A DNA stretch of 59,347 nucleotides from Burkholderiaceae bacterium (GTDB lineage: Bacteria; Pseudomonadota; Gammaproteobacteria; Burkholderiales; Burkholderiaceae_E), in the NCBI GenBank assembly GCA_019635275.1, contig JAHBZV010000014.1, positions 1 to 59,347 on the forward strand, in the 5' to 3' direction. A program made the position numbers and the translations under genes. Shown one piece after another: positions 1 to 8,272 of this stretch. Under the pieces are notes generated by a model. The model saw nothing but the letters and a program-made list of their open reading frames with translations, had not been told where the DNA came from and did not search any database. Position 1 is the stretch's first letter; each line of letters opens with the position of its first letter.

Positions 1-954
1 GGTCATGAGGCCCATGTGCTCGATCGACGAATACGCGAACATCCGCTTCACGTCCTTCTGCCGAGTGAGCAGGAACGCGGCCGCGACCACCGACACGAGG
101 CCGAAGCCGATCATCATCCGGCCGGCCAGCGGGGTTCCCAGCGCGCCGTCGGTGAGCACCTTGCAGCGCAGGATCGCGTACAGCGCGACGTTCAGCAGCA
201 GGCCCGAGAGCACCGCCGACACCGGGGTGGGGCCCTCGGCGTGCGCGTCCGGCAGCCAGTTGTGCAACGGCACCAGCCCGACCTTGGTGCCGTAGCCGAT
301 GAACAGGAACGCGAAGGCCAGCGTGATGATGTTCGGGTCGAGCTGCGCCTTCACGGCGTCGAGGTTGGTCCACAGCAGCGCGCCGCCCTCGGAGCCGATC
401 ACCTTCTCGGCGGCCATGTACAGCAGCACCGTGCCGAACAGCGCCTGCGCGATGCCGACGCCGCACAGGATGAAGTACTTCCACGCCGCCTCGAGGCTGG
501 CCGCCGTTCGGTAGACGCTGACCAGCAGCACCGTGGTGAGCGTCGCCGCCTCCATCGCGACCCACAGGATCCCCATGTTGTTGGTCATCAGCGCCAGCAG
601 CATCGTGAAGCTGAACAGCTGGTACATGCTGTGGTACAGGCGCAGCCTGGGCGGAGTCATCTTGCCGTGGTCGCGCTCGACGCGCATGTAGGGGCGCGAG
701 AAGATCGCCGTCGTCAGTCCGACGAAGGCAGTGAGCGTGACCAGGAACACGTTCAGCGCGTCGATGAAGAACTCGCGATCCCAGACGAAGCGCGGGCCCT
801 CGGCGATCACTTCCGCGGTCAGTGCGCAGGCGGCCACGAAGGTGCCGAGGCTGAACGCGACGTTCAGCGTCATCGCGCTGTCGCGATGGCCCCACAAGGC
901 CAGGACGGCGCCGCCGGCGAGCGGGATCCCGAGCACGAACAGCAGCGCGTCCAA
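1..954 (-). CDS. hyfF: Hydrogenase-4 subunit F-like antiporter subunit (partial)
   Basis: N-terminal 318 residues of a NuoL/M/N-type proton-translocating membrane subunit; the rest lies beyond base 1. The translated stretch is almost all hydrophobic helices. It carries the antiporter-type glutamate (WVAMEAATL) and, further on, GYGTKVGLVPLHNWLPDAHA, the lysine and loop of the Mrp-antiporter fold. I chose a TTG start at 954-952: the frame is closed by a stop only 12 bases upstream, and AAGGAAG sits 6-7 bases before the TTG. That Shine-Dalgarno lies inside the end of hyfE, so the two are probably translationally coupled. It is last in the visible operon and presumably continues into the hydrogenase-like small and large subunits, which are not in view. 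HyfF versus HyfD assignment rests mainly on position after hyfE. Confidence 0.82.
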   Translation of the reverse strand, partial: MDALLFVLGIPLAGGAVLALWGHRDSAMTLNVAFSLGTFVAACALTAEVIAEGPRFVWDREFFIDALNVFLVTLTAFVGLTTAIFSRPYMRVERDHGKMTPPRLRLYHSMYQLFSFTMLLALMTNNMGILWVAMEAATLTTVLLVSVYRTAASLEAAWKYFILCGVGIAQALFGTVLLYMAAEKVIGSEGGALLWTNLDAVKAQLDPNIITLAFAFLFIGYGTKVGLVPLHNWLPDAHAEGPTPVSAVLSGLLLNVALYAILRCKVLTDGALGTPLAGRMMIGFGLVSVVAAAFLLTRQKDVKRMFAYSSIEHMGLMT

Positions 955-955
955 G

Positions 956-1615
956 TCAGTCTTCCTTCAGGCGCTCGAGGTGGCGGATGTCCAGGCTGTC
1001 GAACTGTTCGCGGATCTGGAACATGAACACGCCGAGGATCAGCACGCCGATCAGCACGTCGAGCGCGATGCCGAGTTCGACGACCATCGGCATGCCGTAG
1101 GTGGCCGACGTCGCGGCAAAGAACAGGCCGTTCTCCATCGACAGGAAGCCGATCACCTGCGGCACCGCCTTGGCGCGGGTGATCATCATCAGGAACGAGA
1201 GCAGCACGCAGGCCAGCGCGATGCCCAGCGAGCCGCGCGCGATCGACGAGGACAGCTGCGCGATCGGCGTGGCCATGTTGAACGAGAAGATCACCAGCAG
1301 GATGCCGATCAGCATCGTCGTGGGGATGTTGATCAGCGTCTCGACGTCCCAGCGGATGTCGAGCCGGTCGATCACGCGGTGCAGCATCACCGGAATGACC
1401 ACGACCTTCAGCGCGAAAGTGAGCGCCGCCGACACGTACAGGTGCGGCTGCTGCGTCACGTAGCCGACCACGCTCGTGGCGAGCACCAGCGTCGCGCCCT
1501 GCAGCGTGAACAGGTGGATCAGCGACAGGATGCGCCGCTGGGAGATCATCGCGAACGCGAGCAGCAGCAGCACCGCGCCGAGCAGGTTGATGAACTGGGA
1601 GAACAGCTCGCTCAC
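956..1615 (-). CDS. hyfE: Hydrogenase-4 subunit E-like membrane protein
   Basis: 219-residue integral membrane protein with about six to seven hydrophobic segments and a short charged C-terminus (RHLERLKED). The N-terminus (LFSQFINLLGAVLLLLAFAM) and the middle (SFLMMITRAKAVPQVIGFL) are typical of HyfE. This family is a NuoK-related small subunit in the membrane arm of hydrogenase-4 and related energy-converting complexes. The start is GTG at 1615-1613, one base after the hyfC stop (TGA at 1619-1617), and the stop is one base before the hyfF TTG, so spacing implies one transcript. HyfE is diagnostic: it separates this operon from Mrp antiporters and ordinary complex I. Confidence 0.88.
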   Translation of the reverse strand: MSELFSQFINLLGAVLLLLAFAMISQRRILSLIHLFTLQGATLVLATSVVGYVTQQPHLYVSAALTFALKVVVIPVMLHRVIDRLDIRWDVETLINIPTTMLIGILLVIFSFNMATPIAQLSSSIARGSLGIALACVLLSFLMMITRAKAVPQVIGFLSMENGLFFAATSATYGMPMVVELGIALDVLIGVLILGVFMFQIREQFDSLDIRHLERLKED

Positions 1616-1616
1616 C

Positions 1617-2567
1617 TCACGCCCCCAACAGGATGTGCACCAGCAGTCCGATCACCGCGAGCAGGAACGCGGTGGCCAGGAACTCGGGCACCCGGAAGAT
1701 GCGCATCTTCGCGCTCGCCGTCTCGAGCACCGCGAGGCTCATGCCGCCGATCGCCAGCTTGGCGACCAGCGCCGGCAGCGCCAGCACGAGTTCGAGCGGC
1801 GCCTGCGCCTCGGCGATGCCCCACGGGAAGAACAGGGCCAGCCCGATGCACGAATAGGCGAACAGCTTCAGGCTCGCCGCCCACTCGATCAGCGCGAGGT
1901 GGCGCCCGGAGTACTCGAGGATCAGCGCCTCGTGGATCATCGTCAGCTCGAGGTGCGTCGCCGGGTTGTCGACCGGCACCCGCGCGTTCTCGGCCAGCGA
2001 CACCATCGTGAACGCGACGCCGGCGAAGGCCAGCACGGGGTCGATCGCCAGCTCCCGGTGCGCGAGCGACTCGACCATCGTGGTCAGCGACGTCGACTGC
2101 GAGATGAGCGACGCCGAGAACAGCACCATCAGTAACGCCGGCTCGGCCAGGAAACCGACCAGCATCTCGCGGCGCGCGCCCAGCGTCCCGAAGGCCGTGC
2201 CCACGTCCATCGCCGCCAGCGAGACGAACACGCGGGCCAGGGCCAGCAATCCGACCAGCGCGATCGCGTCGGCCGCCGTCGACATCGGCAGGTCGGTCGA
2301 CAGCGTCGGCACGATCGCGCAGGCCACCAGCATGCAGCCGAACACGATGTAGGGCGCCGCCTGGAAGATCGGCGACGCGTGCTCGGCGACCACCGATTCC
2401 TTGACGAACAGCTTGTGCAGCATCCGGTACGGCTGCAGCAGGCTCGGCGCCGAGCGGTTCTGAAGCCAGGCGCGGCACATGTTGACCCAGCCGGTCAGCA
2501 GCGGCGCGAGCAGCAGCGCGGCGACGATCGCCAGCACCTGCGAGAGGGTCGCGTAGACGGCGCTCAT
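1617..2567 (-). CDS. hyfC: Hydrogenase-4 subunit C / formate hydrogenlyase subunit 4 (NuoH-like)
   Basis: 316 residues with about eight membrane segments, member of the NuoH/HycD family. In energy-converting hydrogenases this subunit joins the hydrophilic catalytic arm to the proton-pumping arm. Family features seen: the loop after helix 1 (QPYRMLHKLFVKESVV, about residues 45-60), the acidic segment GTAFGTLGARREMLVGFLAE, and the ARVPVDNPATHLELTMIHEA loop with conserved acidic residues. ATG start at 2567 lies 10 bases after the hyfB stop. In E. coli hyf a HyfD antiporter gene would follow; here hyfE follows directly, so the complex has one antiporter-like subunit fewer unless hyfD is elsewhere. 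Confidence 0.9.
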   Translation of the reverse strand: MSAVYATLSQVLAIVAALLLAPLLTGWVNMCRAWLQNRSAPSLLQPYRMLHKLFVKESVVAEHASPIFQAAPYIVFGCMLVACAIVPTLSTDLPMSTAADAIALVGLLALARVFVSLAAMDVGTAFGTLGARREMLVGFLAEPALLMVLFSASLISQSTSLTTMVESLAHRELAIDPVLAFAGVAFTMVSLAENARVPVDNPATHLELTMIHEALILEYSGRHLALIEWAASLKLFAYSCIGLALFFPWGIAEAQAPLELVLALPALVAKLAIGGMSLAVLETASAKMRIFRVPEFLATAFLLAVIGLLVHILLGA

Positions 2568-2577
2568 CGCGTCGGCC

Positions 2578-4611
2578 TCATCGCGTCACCAGCAGCAGCA
2601 TCACGACCAGTGTGACGAAGCTGTACATCAGGTAGACGGCGATCCGGCCCTGTTGCAGCAGGCCGACCAGCCTCGCGAGCCGCCCGGCAAGGTGCGCGAT
2701 CGGCAGGTACAGCCAGTGCCACAAGTGGTCCTCGGCGGTCACGCGATAGCGCGGCCGCTCGTCGAACGGCGACGGCAGCTCGCGCTTCATCCTGAAGAAC
2801 GGCTCGAAGATCTGCCTGATCGGCTGGCCGAAGCCTTCCGCGGTGTCCTGCATGCGGGCGTTGCCCCACGGAAAGCCGCAGGCCCACGGCAGCGAGCGGC
2901 GCAGCCGTCCGTGATAGAGGCGGCGTACGAGCAGCCAGGCGAGCGCGAAGCTGGCAGCGATGCCGAGCAGGAAGATCACCGGCCCGTAGCTCGCGCGGGC
3001 GACGCCGGTCGGCGCGAGCAGCCAGCCGTCGGCCGCCACCGTTGCGCCGAGCCCCGCCTGCACCAGCGCCTGCGTCACCGGGTCGATCAACTGGATGAAC
3101 TGGTTGGGCAGCAGCCCGAGCGCGACGCAGCCCGCGACCAGCCACAGCATTCCGGCGCGCTCCCACCGGCCCGCGTCGTGCGCCTGCGCGAGCTTCTCCT
3201 CGCGGGGCTGGCCGAGGAAGATCACGCCGAAGAACTTGACCATCGTGTAGCCGGCCAGCGCGGCGACCAGCGCGATCAGCGCCGCGACCACCGGGATCAG
3301 CATGTTGAGCACCGGGTGCGGCAGCCCCGGCGTGAACAGGAAGCTCTGCAGCAGCAACCACTCCGACACGAACCCGCCCAGCGGGGGAAGCCCGGCGCTG
3401 GCGAGCACGCCGACCAGCGTGACCCACGCCACCCAGGGCGTGTAGCGGATCAGCCCGCCGAGCTTGCCGAGGTTGCGCTCGCCGGTGGCGTGCAGCACCG
3501 AGCCGGTGCCGAGGAACAGCAGGCTCTTGAACAGCGCGTGGCTGGCGACGTGGTAGAGGCCGGCCGTGAGGGCCAGCGCCGCGAGCATCCGCATGCCGTA
3601 GGCGGAGAACACCAGCCCGAGGCCGATCGCCGTGAACAGCAGCCCGATGTTCTCGATCGACGAGTAGGCGAGCAGCCGCTTCATGTCGACCTGCACCGCC
3701 GCGAACACGACGCCGTACAGCGCGGTGGCCAGGCCCAGCGCGAGCAGCAGCGCGCCCCACCACCACAGTTGCAGCGACAGCAGGTCGAACGAGACGCGCA
3801 GCACGCCGTAGATCGCGGTCTTGAGCATCACGCCGCTCATCAACGCCGAGACCGGCGACGGCGCGGCCGGGTGCGCCTCGGGCAACCAGACGTGCAGCGG
3901 CAGGATGCCGGCCTTGGCGCCGAAGCCGAACACCGCGAGCAGGAACCCCACCGACGCCCAGAACGGCGTGAGTTGCTGAGCGCGCATGTTGGCGAACGTG
4001 TAGTCGCCGGTGTTGGCCTGCAGCACCCCGAAGCACATCAGGATGCCGATCGCGCCGACGTGGGCCACCAGCAGGTAGATGTAGCCGGCGCGGCGGATCT
4101 CGGGAATGCGGTGGTTGGCGGTGACCAGGAAGAACGACGACAGCGCCATCGTCTCCCACATCACCATGAACGCGTAGGCGTCGTCGGCCAGCACCACCAT
4201 CGCCATGCTGGCGAGGAAGACGTGGTACTGCAGGCACAGCAGGCCCGGCGGCGTGCCCTCGCCGCGGCGGAAGTAGCCGGCGGCGAAGGCCGAGACGCCC
4301 GCTGCCGACGCGCCGATCACCAGCAGGAAGAACGCCGACAGCGCGTCGAGACGCAAGTGGAACGGCAGTCCCGGCAGCCCGATCGGGAGCACGGCGACCT
4401 GCGAACGGTCGAACAGCGCGGCGAGCGCGATACCGAACAGCGCCAGGCCCAACAGTCCGCCGGCCGGGAACAGCACCCGTGCGACGAACCGGAACCGGCG
4501 CAGCGCGAATATGCCGGCCGCCCCGACCGCGAGCCACCCGGCCACCACCAGCAGGGCCCAGTCGAGGGCCACCCAGTCGAGCGGGGACGGCAGTTCAGCG
4601 AGCGCTGCCAC
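2578..4611 (-). CDS. hyfB: Hydrogenase-4 subunit B-like proton-translocating subunit
   Basis: 677-residue NuoL/MrpA-type antiporter subunit, the normal length for HyfB/HycC. Conserved elements: the helix-5 glutamate E153 in MWETMALSS, the lysine K233 in FGFGAKAGILPLHVWLPEAH, and the following PAAPSPVSALMSG loop. A hydrophilic C-terminal stretch (about residues 575-640) separates the last helix from the core, as in HyfB. The start is GTG at 4611-4609, inside the end of the upstream RHH gene (17-base overlap), suggesting translational coupling. Proton-transfer residues are intact, so the membrane arm looks functional. Whether the complex makes hydrogen or is a related energy-converting complex cannot be told without the large subunit. 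Confidence 0.9.
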   Translation of the reverse strand: MAALAELPSPLDWVALDWALLVVAGWLAVGAAGIFALRRFRFVARVLFPAGGLLGLALFGIALAALFDRSQVAVLPIGLPGLPFHLRLDALSAFFLLVIGASAAGVSAFAAGYFRRGEGTPPGLLCLQYHVFLASMAMVVLADDAYAFMVMWETMALSSFFLVTANHRIPEIRRAGYIYLLVAHVGAIGILMCFGVLQANTGDYTFANMRAQQLTPFWASVGFLLAVFGFGAKAGILPLHVWLPEAHPAAPSPVSALMSGVMLKTAIYGVLRVSFDLLSLQLWWWGALLLALGLATALYGVVFAAVQVDMKRLLAYSSIENIGLLFTAIGLGLVFSAYGMRMLAALALTAGLYHVASHALFKSLLFLGTGSVLHATGERNLGKLGGLIRYTPWVAWVTLVGVLASAGLPPLGGFVSEWLLLQSFLFTPGLPHPVLNMLIPVVAALIALVAALAGYTMVKFFGVIFLGQPREEKLAQAHDAGRWERAGMLWLVAGCVALGLLPNQFIQLIDPVTQALVQAGLGATVAADGWLLAPTGVARASYGPVIFLLGIAASFALAWLLVRRLYHGRLRRSLPWACGFPWGNARMQDTAEGFGQPIRQIFEPFFRMKRELPSPFDERPRYRVTAEDHLWHWLYLPIAHLAGRLARLVGLLQQGRIAVYLMYSFVTLVVMLLLVTR

Positions 4612-4873
4612 CGGACGGGCCCTTCGATCGCGAGTCTCGCGCGGCGCGGGGGCGCGCCTTCCTGCCGCGCCCCTTGCCGGACCCGCCGGTCTCGGGCTCG
4701 GAAGCCTCGATGCCGGACGGCACGAACTGCACTCCGTGCGCGGCCAGGTACTCGCGGATCAGGCGCCGCACGACCTGGGACGGCGTCACGTCCTGGCTCG
4801 CGCACAGGCGCTCGAACGCAGCCTTCTTGGCGGGGTCGATCAGCAGCGTCAGGCGGGCCGTCTTCAGTTCCAT
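4595..4873 (-). CDS. Ribbon-helix-helix DNA-binding protein, first gene of the hyf operon
   Basis: 92-residue small protein. Residues 1-45 fit a ribbon-helix-helix (MetJ/Arc/CopG superfamily) domain: a short beta strand (TARLTLLIDP), a helix (AKKAAFERLCASQ), a turn and a second helix (TPSQVVRRLIREYLAAHG). The C-terminal 30 residues are basic and low-complexity (GSGKGRGRKARPRAARDS), perhaps a non-specific DNA-binding tail. Its 3' end overlaps the hyfB GTG, so it is co-transcribed with the hyf genes. A perfect 9-bp palindrome lies 10 bases before its ATG, directly downstream of a good -10 box. From this I infer an autoregulatory repressor of the operon. The domain call is by eye; a toxin-antitoxin antitoxin is less likely because no toxin gene follows. 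Confidence 0.72.
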   Translation of the reverse strand: MELKTARLTLLIDPAKKAAFERLCASQDVTPSQVVRRLIREYLAAHGVQFVPSGIEASEPETGGSGKGRGRKARPRAARDSRSKGPSGGSAR

Positions 4874-4883
4874 CGTGTGGCAG

Positions 4884-4906
4884 GCATGTTAAAAACATTA
4901 ACATGC
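4884..4906. promoter_or_regulatory. Perfect 23-bp palindrome, candidate operator of the RHH/hyf operon
   Basis: GCATGTTAA and TTAACATGC form perfect 9-bp arms around the 5-base spacer AAACA. The site begins about 7 bases downstream of the putative -10 box (4914-4919) and ends 10 bases before the ATG at 4873, so it would cover the transcription start and the place where a Shine-Dalgarno should be; none is visible there. This is where an autorepressor would bind, and RHH dimers bind such symmetric sites. The A/T-rich composition stands out against the GC-rich surroundings. Confidence 0.7.
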
Positions 4907-4913
4907 GCCGCAC

Positions 4914-4942
4914 ATTCTAGGCGCATGGCGCCGGGCGAGCAA
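4914..4942 (-). promoter_or_regulatory. Putative sigma-70 promoter of the RHH-hyf operon
   Basis: On the minus strand TTGCTC (4942-4937) and TAGAAT (4919-4914) are separated by exactly 17 bases, a reasonable sigma-70 pair. The predicted start near 4907 falls at the edge of the palindrome 4884-4906. Identified by eye only. Confidence 0.5.
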
Positions 4943-4987
4943 GGCCGCCGCGCGACCGACGGCGGCGGGGGCGGCCGCGCGGGCGGC

Positions 4988-5746
4988 TCAGGGTTCGAGC
5001 GCGACGCTGCCGCTGACGCTCACGGTGACCGTCGTCTTGCCTTCGGCGCCGGGCAATGGAACCGGCGCCGACTCGGCCGACGCGGCGCGCGACATCATCA
5101 CCTTGGGCACCGGCTCCGGACGGATCGGTCCCGCACCATCGACCGAGACGGTGCGCACCGAGTACGTCCTGAAGCCGAGTGCCTTGGCCGCGGTGTCGGC
5201 CTTCGCGCGGAACGCCGCGACCGCTTCGGCGATCAGCTCGCGCTCCACCGCGAGCTGCGCGGGGCGGCTCAGCCAGTAGGCGACCGACTCGACGTTGAGC
5301 TTCGTGGCCAGTTCGCCCACCAGTCGGTTGAACGACTCCGAAGGCTGCGCGCTCACCTGGAGCGAGCCGCGCGTGCGCCAACCGACGATGCGGCTTTGCT
5401 GCCACACGGGGTCGGTGCGGTAGCCCGAGCTCTGGATTTCCAGTTCGGTGCGCGACTTCAGCTGCGCGAGCACCGGTCCGAGCAGTTCGCTGACGTGCGC
5501 CTGGCCGGTCGCCGGTTGCGGAGATTCGCGTTCGGCGTACAGCGTGACGGTGACGCGGTCCTGCGGGACGTCGCGGTATGCGCTGGCGGCGAGGCTGAGC
5601 CGCGGCGCGCGATCGCCGTCTCGGCCGTCGTCGTTGCCGCGGGCCTGCGCCGCCGCGGTGCAGGGCAACGCGACCGCGAATGCCAGCAGCAGCGCCGGCA
5701 CGAGTGCGCGGGCACACGTGTAAGGCGCGGAAGGAAGATCGGACAT
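4988..5746 (-). CDS. SIMPL domain (DUF541) periplasmic protein
   Basis: Exported protein of about 252 residues. A signal peptide (hydrophobic LVPALLLAFAVALP ending in TAAAQA) is followed by a SIMPL/DUF541 fold with the usual alternation of strands and helices (LSLAASAYRDVPQDRVTVTL near the start; LGFRTYSVRTVSVDG later). Proteins of this family are periplasmic or outer-membrane associated and have been linked to oxidative stress and membrane stability, but the molecular function is not established. Two ATGs are possible, at 5752 and 5746; I prefer 5746 because GAGGAG is 8 bases before it but only 2 bases before the first. It is transcribed away from the sugar operon and shares its upstream region. 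Confidence 0.78.
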   Translation of the reverse strand: MSDLPSAPYTCARALVPALLLAFAVALPCTAAAQARGNDDGRDGDRAPRLSLAASAYRDVPQDRVTVTLYAERESPQPATGQAHVSELLGPVLAQLKSRTELEIQSSGYRTDPVWQQSRIVGWRTRGSLQVSAQPSESFNRLVGELATKLNVESVAYWLSRPAQLAVERELIAEAVAAFRAKADTAAKALGFRTYSVRTVSVDGAGPIRPEPVPKVMMSRAASAESAPVPLPGAEGKTTVTVSVSGSVALEP

Positions 5747-5848
5747 CTTCATATCTCCTCGGAACGGGTAGCGGCCATCCTAACGCGGCCCGCAGCCCGC
5801 GGCCCGGGGCGTGCAGCCGGCCGCCGCTGCCGGCGAGAGGAGCTCGGC

Positions 5849-6877
5849 ATGCAGATCGCGATGGTCGGCCTCGGCCGCATGGGCGCCAACATGGTGCGGC
5901 GGCTGCTCGGCGACGGACACGCCTGCGTGGTGCACGACCTCGATCCGCAGGCACGCCGCGCGCTCGAACAGGTCGGCGCGACCGGCGCGGCGTCGCTGGA
6001 CGAACTCGTCTCGCGGCTTGCGCCCCCGCGGGTGGTCTGGCTGATGCTGCCCGCGGCCGCCGTCGACGCGACGCTCGCGACGCTCGCAGCGCTGCTCGAC
6101 CCCGGCGACACGATCGTCGATGGCGGCAACACGCACTATCGCGACGACGTCCGTCGCGCCGCCGGGCTGGCCGGGCGCGGCATTCACTTCGTCGACGTCG
6201 GCACCAGCGGAGGCGTCTGGGGTCTCGACAACGGCTATTGCCTGATGGTGGGCGGTGAGGCTGCGGCAGTGCGCCGGCTCGAACCCGTGTTCGCGTCGCT
6301 CGCGCCGCGCTTCGATTCGGTCGCGCGCGCGCCCGGCCGAAGCGGCGCGCCGTCCGGCGCGGAGCGCGGCTTCCTGCACTGCGGGCCGAACGGGGCCGGC
6401 CATTTCGTGAAGATGATCCACAACGGCATCGAGTACGGCCTGATGGCGGCCTATGCCGAGGGCTTCAACCTGCTTCGCGGGGCAGGTGTCGGTGCAGGTG
6501 TTACGGCTGCCGATGCCGAAACGGCTCCGGCCGCGCATCCGCGGGAGCCGCGATACGCATTCGACCTGGCGGAGATCGCCGAGTTGTGGCGCCGCGGCAG
6601 CGTGGTGCGCTCCTGGCTTCTCGACCTGACCGCCGACGCGCTGCGAAACGAGCCCGATCTCGCATCGCTGCGCGGCCACGTCGCCGATTCGGGCGAGGGG
6701 CGGTGGATGCTGCAGGCGGCGATCGACGACGGCGTGCCTGCGCCGGTGCTGGCGACGGCGCTGTTCGCGCGCTTCGCTTCGCGCGACGCCGACGACTTCG
6801 GCAATCGCGTCCTCTCGGCGATGCGCCGCGAGTTTGGCGGCCACGTCGAGCGTATCACCGGCCCGAAGGGAAGCTGA
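5849..6877 (+). CDS. gnd: 6-phosphogluconate dehydrogenase, decarboxylating (short form)
   Basis: 342 residues. Oxidatively decarboxylates 6-phosphogluconate to ribulose 5-phosphate. The N-terminal Rossmann motif is [10 protein letters not shown] (residues 5-14). The substrate loop [19 protein letters not shown] is followed by the catalytic-helix motif [16 protein letters not shown]. The length matches the short dimeric class, which is often NAD-preferring, rather than the 470-residue NADP enzyme; cofactor preference is inferred from class only. The start is ATG 5849, preceded by GAGAGGAG, and coincides with the beginning of homology. It opens a five-gene operon: the zwf start lies 2 bases after its stop. 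An internal insertion-like stretch (about residues 155-172, [16 protein letters not shown]) is unusually Gly/Ala/Arg-rich. Confidence 0.92.
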   Translation: MQIAMVGLGRMGANMVRRLLGDGHACVVHDLDPQARRALEQVGATGAASLDELVSRLAPPRVVWLMLPAAAVDATLATLAALLDPGDTIVDGGNTHYRDDVRRAAGLAGRGIHFVDVGTSGGVWGLDNGYCLMVGGEAAAVRRLEPVFASLAPRFDSVARAPGRSGAPSGAERGFLHCGPNGAGHFVKMIHNGIEYGLMAAYAEGFNLLRGAGVGAGVTAADAETAPAAHPREPRYAFDLAEIAELWRRGSVVRSWLLDLTADALRNEPDLASLRGHVADSGEGRWMLQAAIDDGVPAPVLATALFARFASRDADDFGNRVLSAMRREFGGHVERITGPKGS

Positions 6878-6879
6878 TC

Positions 6880-8262
6880 GTGGACGCGACTGGATCGGAT
6901 GCGCTGGTCCTGTTCGGTGCGACCGGCGACCTCGCATTCCGCAAGATCTTCCCGGCGCTGCAAGCGCTGGTTGCGCACCAGGGCTTCGAGCAACCGGTGG
7001 TCGGCGTCGCGCGCTCGGGCCTCGGGCTCGACGCCTTGCGCCAGCGCCTGGGTGCGAGCATCGACGCGCACGGCGATCGCGCCGATCGCGCCGCCACCGA
7101 GCGACTCTTGGGCCTGCTGCGCTACGTCGACGGCGACTACCGAGACGCCGACACCTTCTACCGGATGCGGCAGGCGCTCGGCGCGGCCCGGCATCCGTTG
7201 CACTACCTCGCGGTGCCGCCGAGCCTGTTCCCGACGGTGATCGACGGGATCGGCGACTCCGGTTGCGCGCAGGGTGCGCGCGTGGTGGTCGAGAAGCCGT
7301 TCGGCCGCGATTTGGCCTCGGCACAGGCGCTGAACCGCGCGGCGCATCGCGTCTTCGCCGAGCCGTCGATCTTCCGCATCGACCACTACCTGGGCAAGGA
7401 GTCGGTTCAGAACCTGCTCTTCTTCCGCTTCGCCAACGCCTTCCTCGAGCCGCTGTGGAACCGCGATCACGTGGAGGCCATCCAGGTCACGATGGCCGAG
7501 GCGTTCGGCGTCGAAGGCCGCGGCCGGTTCTACGAGGAAGTCGGTGCGATCCGGGACGTGATCCAGAACCACCTGCTGCAGGTGGTCGCGCACCTGGCTA
7601 TGGAGCCGCCGGTGGGCGAGGGCGCCGAGGCGCTGCGCGACGAGAAGGTGAAGGTGTTCCGCGGCATTCGCCCGCTGGCCGCCTCCGACGTGGTGCGGGG
7701 CCAGTATGCCGGCTATCGCGACGAGGACGGCGTGGCGCCCGACTCGCAGGTCGAAACCTTCGCCGCGCTGCGGCTGCATCTCGATTCGTGGCGCTGGGCC
7801 GGCGTGCCCTTCGTGCTGCGCGCCGGCAAGCGGCTGGCGAGCACCGCCACCGAAGTGCGGGTGTTCCTGAAGCGGCCTCCGCAGCAGGTGTTCCGCGAAG
7901 CAGTTCCACCGCAGTCGAACTACTTCCGCTTCCGGCTCGGGCCCGACCGCATGGCGATCGCGATCGGCGCGCGCGCCAAGCGCTCGGGCGTGGGGATGTT
8001 AGGCGACGACATCGAACTGCTCGTGTGCAACGAGCGCGGCTCGCAGATGGGCGCCTACGAGCGGCTGATCGGCGACGCGATCAGGGGCGATCCGACACTG
8101 TTCGCGCGCGAGGACGGTGTCGAGGCCGCGTGGCGAATCGTCGATCCGGTTCTGGCATCCTCGACGCCGCCGATTCCGTACGCGCCCGGAAGCTGGGGGC
8201 CGGCCCAGGCCGATGCGCAGGCGGCTGCCTGCGGCGGCTGGCGCGCGCCGAGCGAGGGATGA
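6880..8262 (+). CDS. zwf: Glucose-6-phosphate 1-dehydrogenase
   Basis: 460 residues, slightly shorter than the usual 480-490. Oxidises glucose 6-phosphate to 6-phosphogluconolactone, giving NAD(P)H. Nucleotide-binding motif GATGDL (13-18), EKPFG (138-142) and the active-site signature [10 protein letters not shown] (166-175) are intact, including the catalytic His and Lys. The start is GTG at 6880, two bases after the gnd stop; it is the first start in frame at the edge of family homology and has GAAGGGAAG upstream inside gnd. The gene order gnd-zwf-pgl places all three oxidative pentose phosphate enzymes on one transcript. Confidence 0.95.
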   Translation: MDATGSDALVLFGATGDLAFRKIFPALQALVAHQGFEQPVVGVARSGLGLDALRQRLGASIDAHGDRADRAATERLLGLLRYVDGDYRDADTFYRMRQALGAARHPLHYLAVPPSLFPTVIDGIGDSGCAQGARVVVEKPFGRDLASAQALNRAAHRVFAEPSIFRIDHYLGKESVQNLLFFRFANAFLEPLWNRDHVEAIQVTMAEAFGVEGRGRFYEEVGAIRDVIQNHLLQVVAHLAMEPPVGEGAEALRDEKVKVFRGIRPLAASDVVRGQYAGYRDEDGVAPDSQVETFAALRLHLDSWRWAGVPFVLRAGKRLASTATEVRVFLKRPPQQVFREAVPPQSNYFRFRLGPDRMAIAIGARAKRSGVGMLGDDIELLVCNERGSQMGAYERLIGDAIRGDPTLFAREDGVEAAWRIVDPVLASSTPPIPYAPGSWGPAQADAQAAACGGWRAPSEG

Positions 8263-8272
8263 GGAGCGCGCG

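Noticed and set aside
1-4611. Complex I or DAB-type carbon-uptake genes
   Set aside because: HyfE and the HyfC-type NuoH homologue in this order are specific to hydrogenase-4-like complexes; no DabA is adjacent.
4595-4873. Antitoxin of a toxin-antitoxin pair
   Set aside because: No small toxin frame follows; the next gene is hyfB.
2653-4920. 755-codon frame antisense to hyfB
   Set aside because: Composition is Gln/Arg/His-rich as expected for the complement of a hydrophobic protein; hyfB is clear on the other strand.
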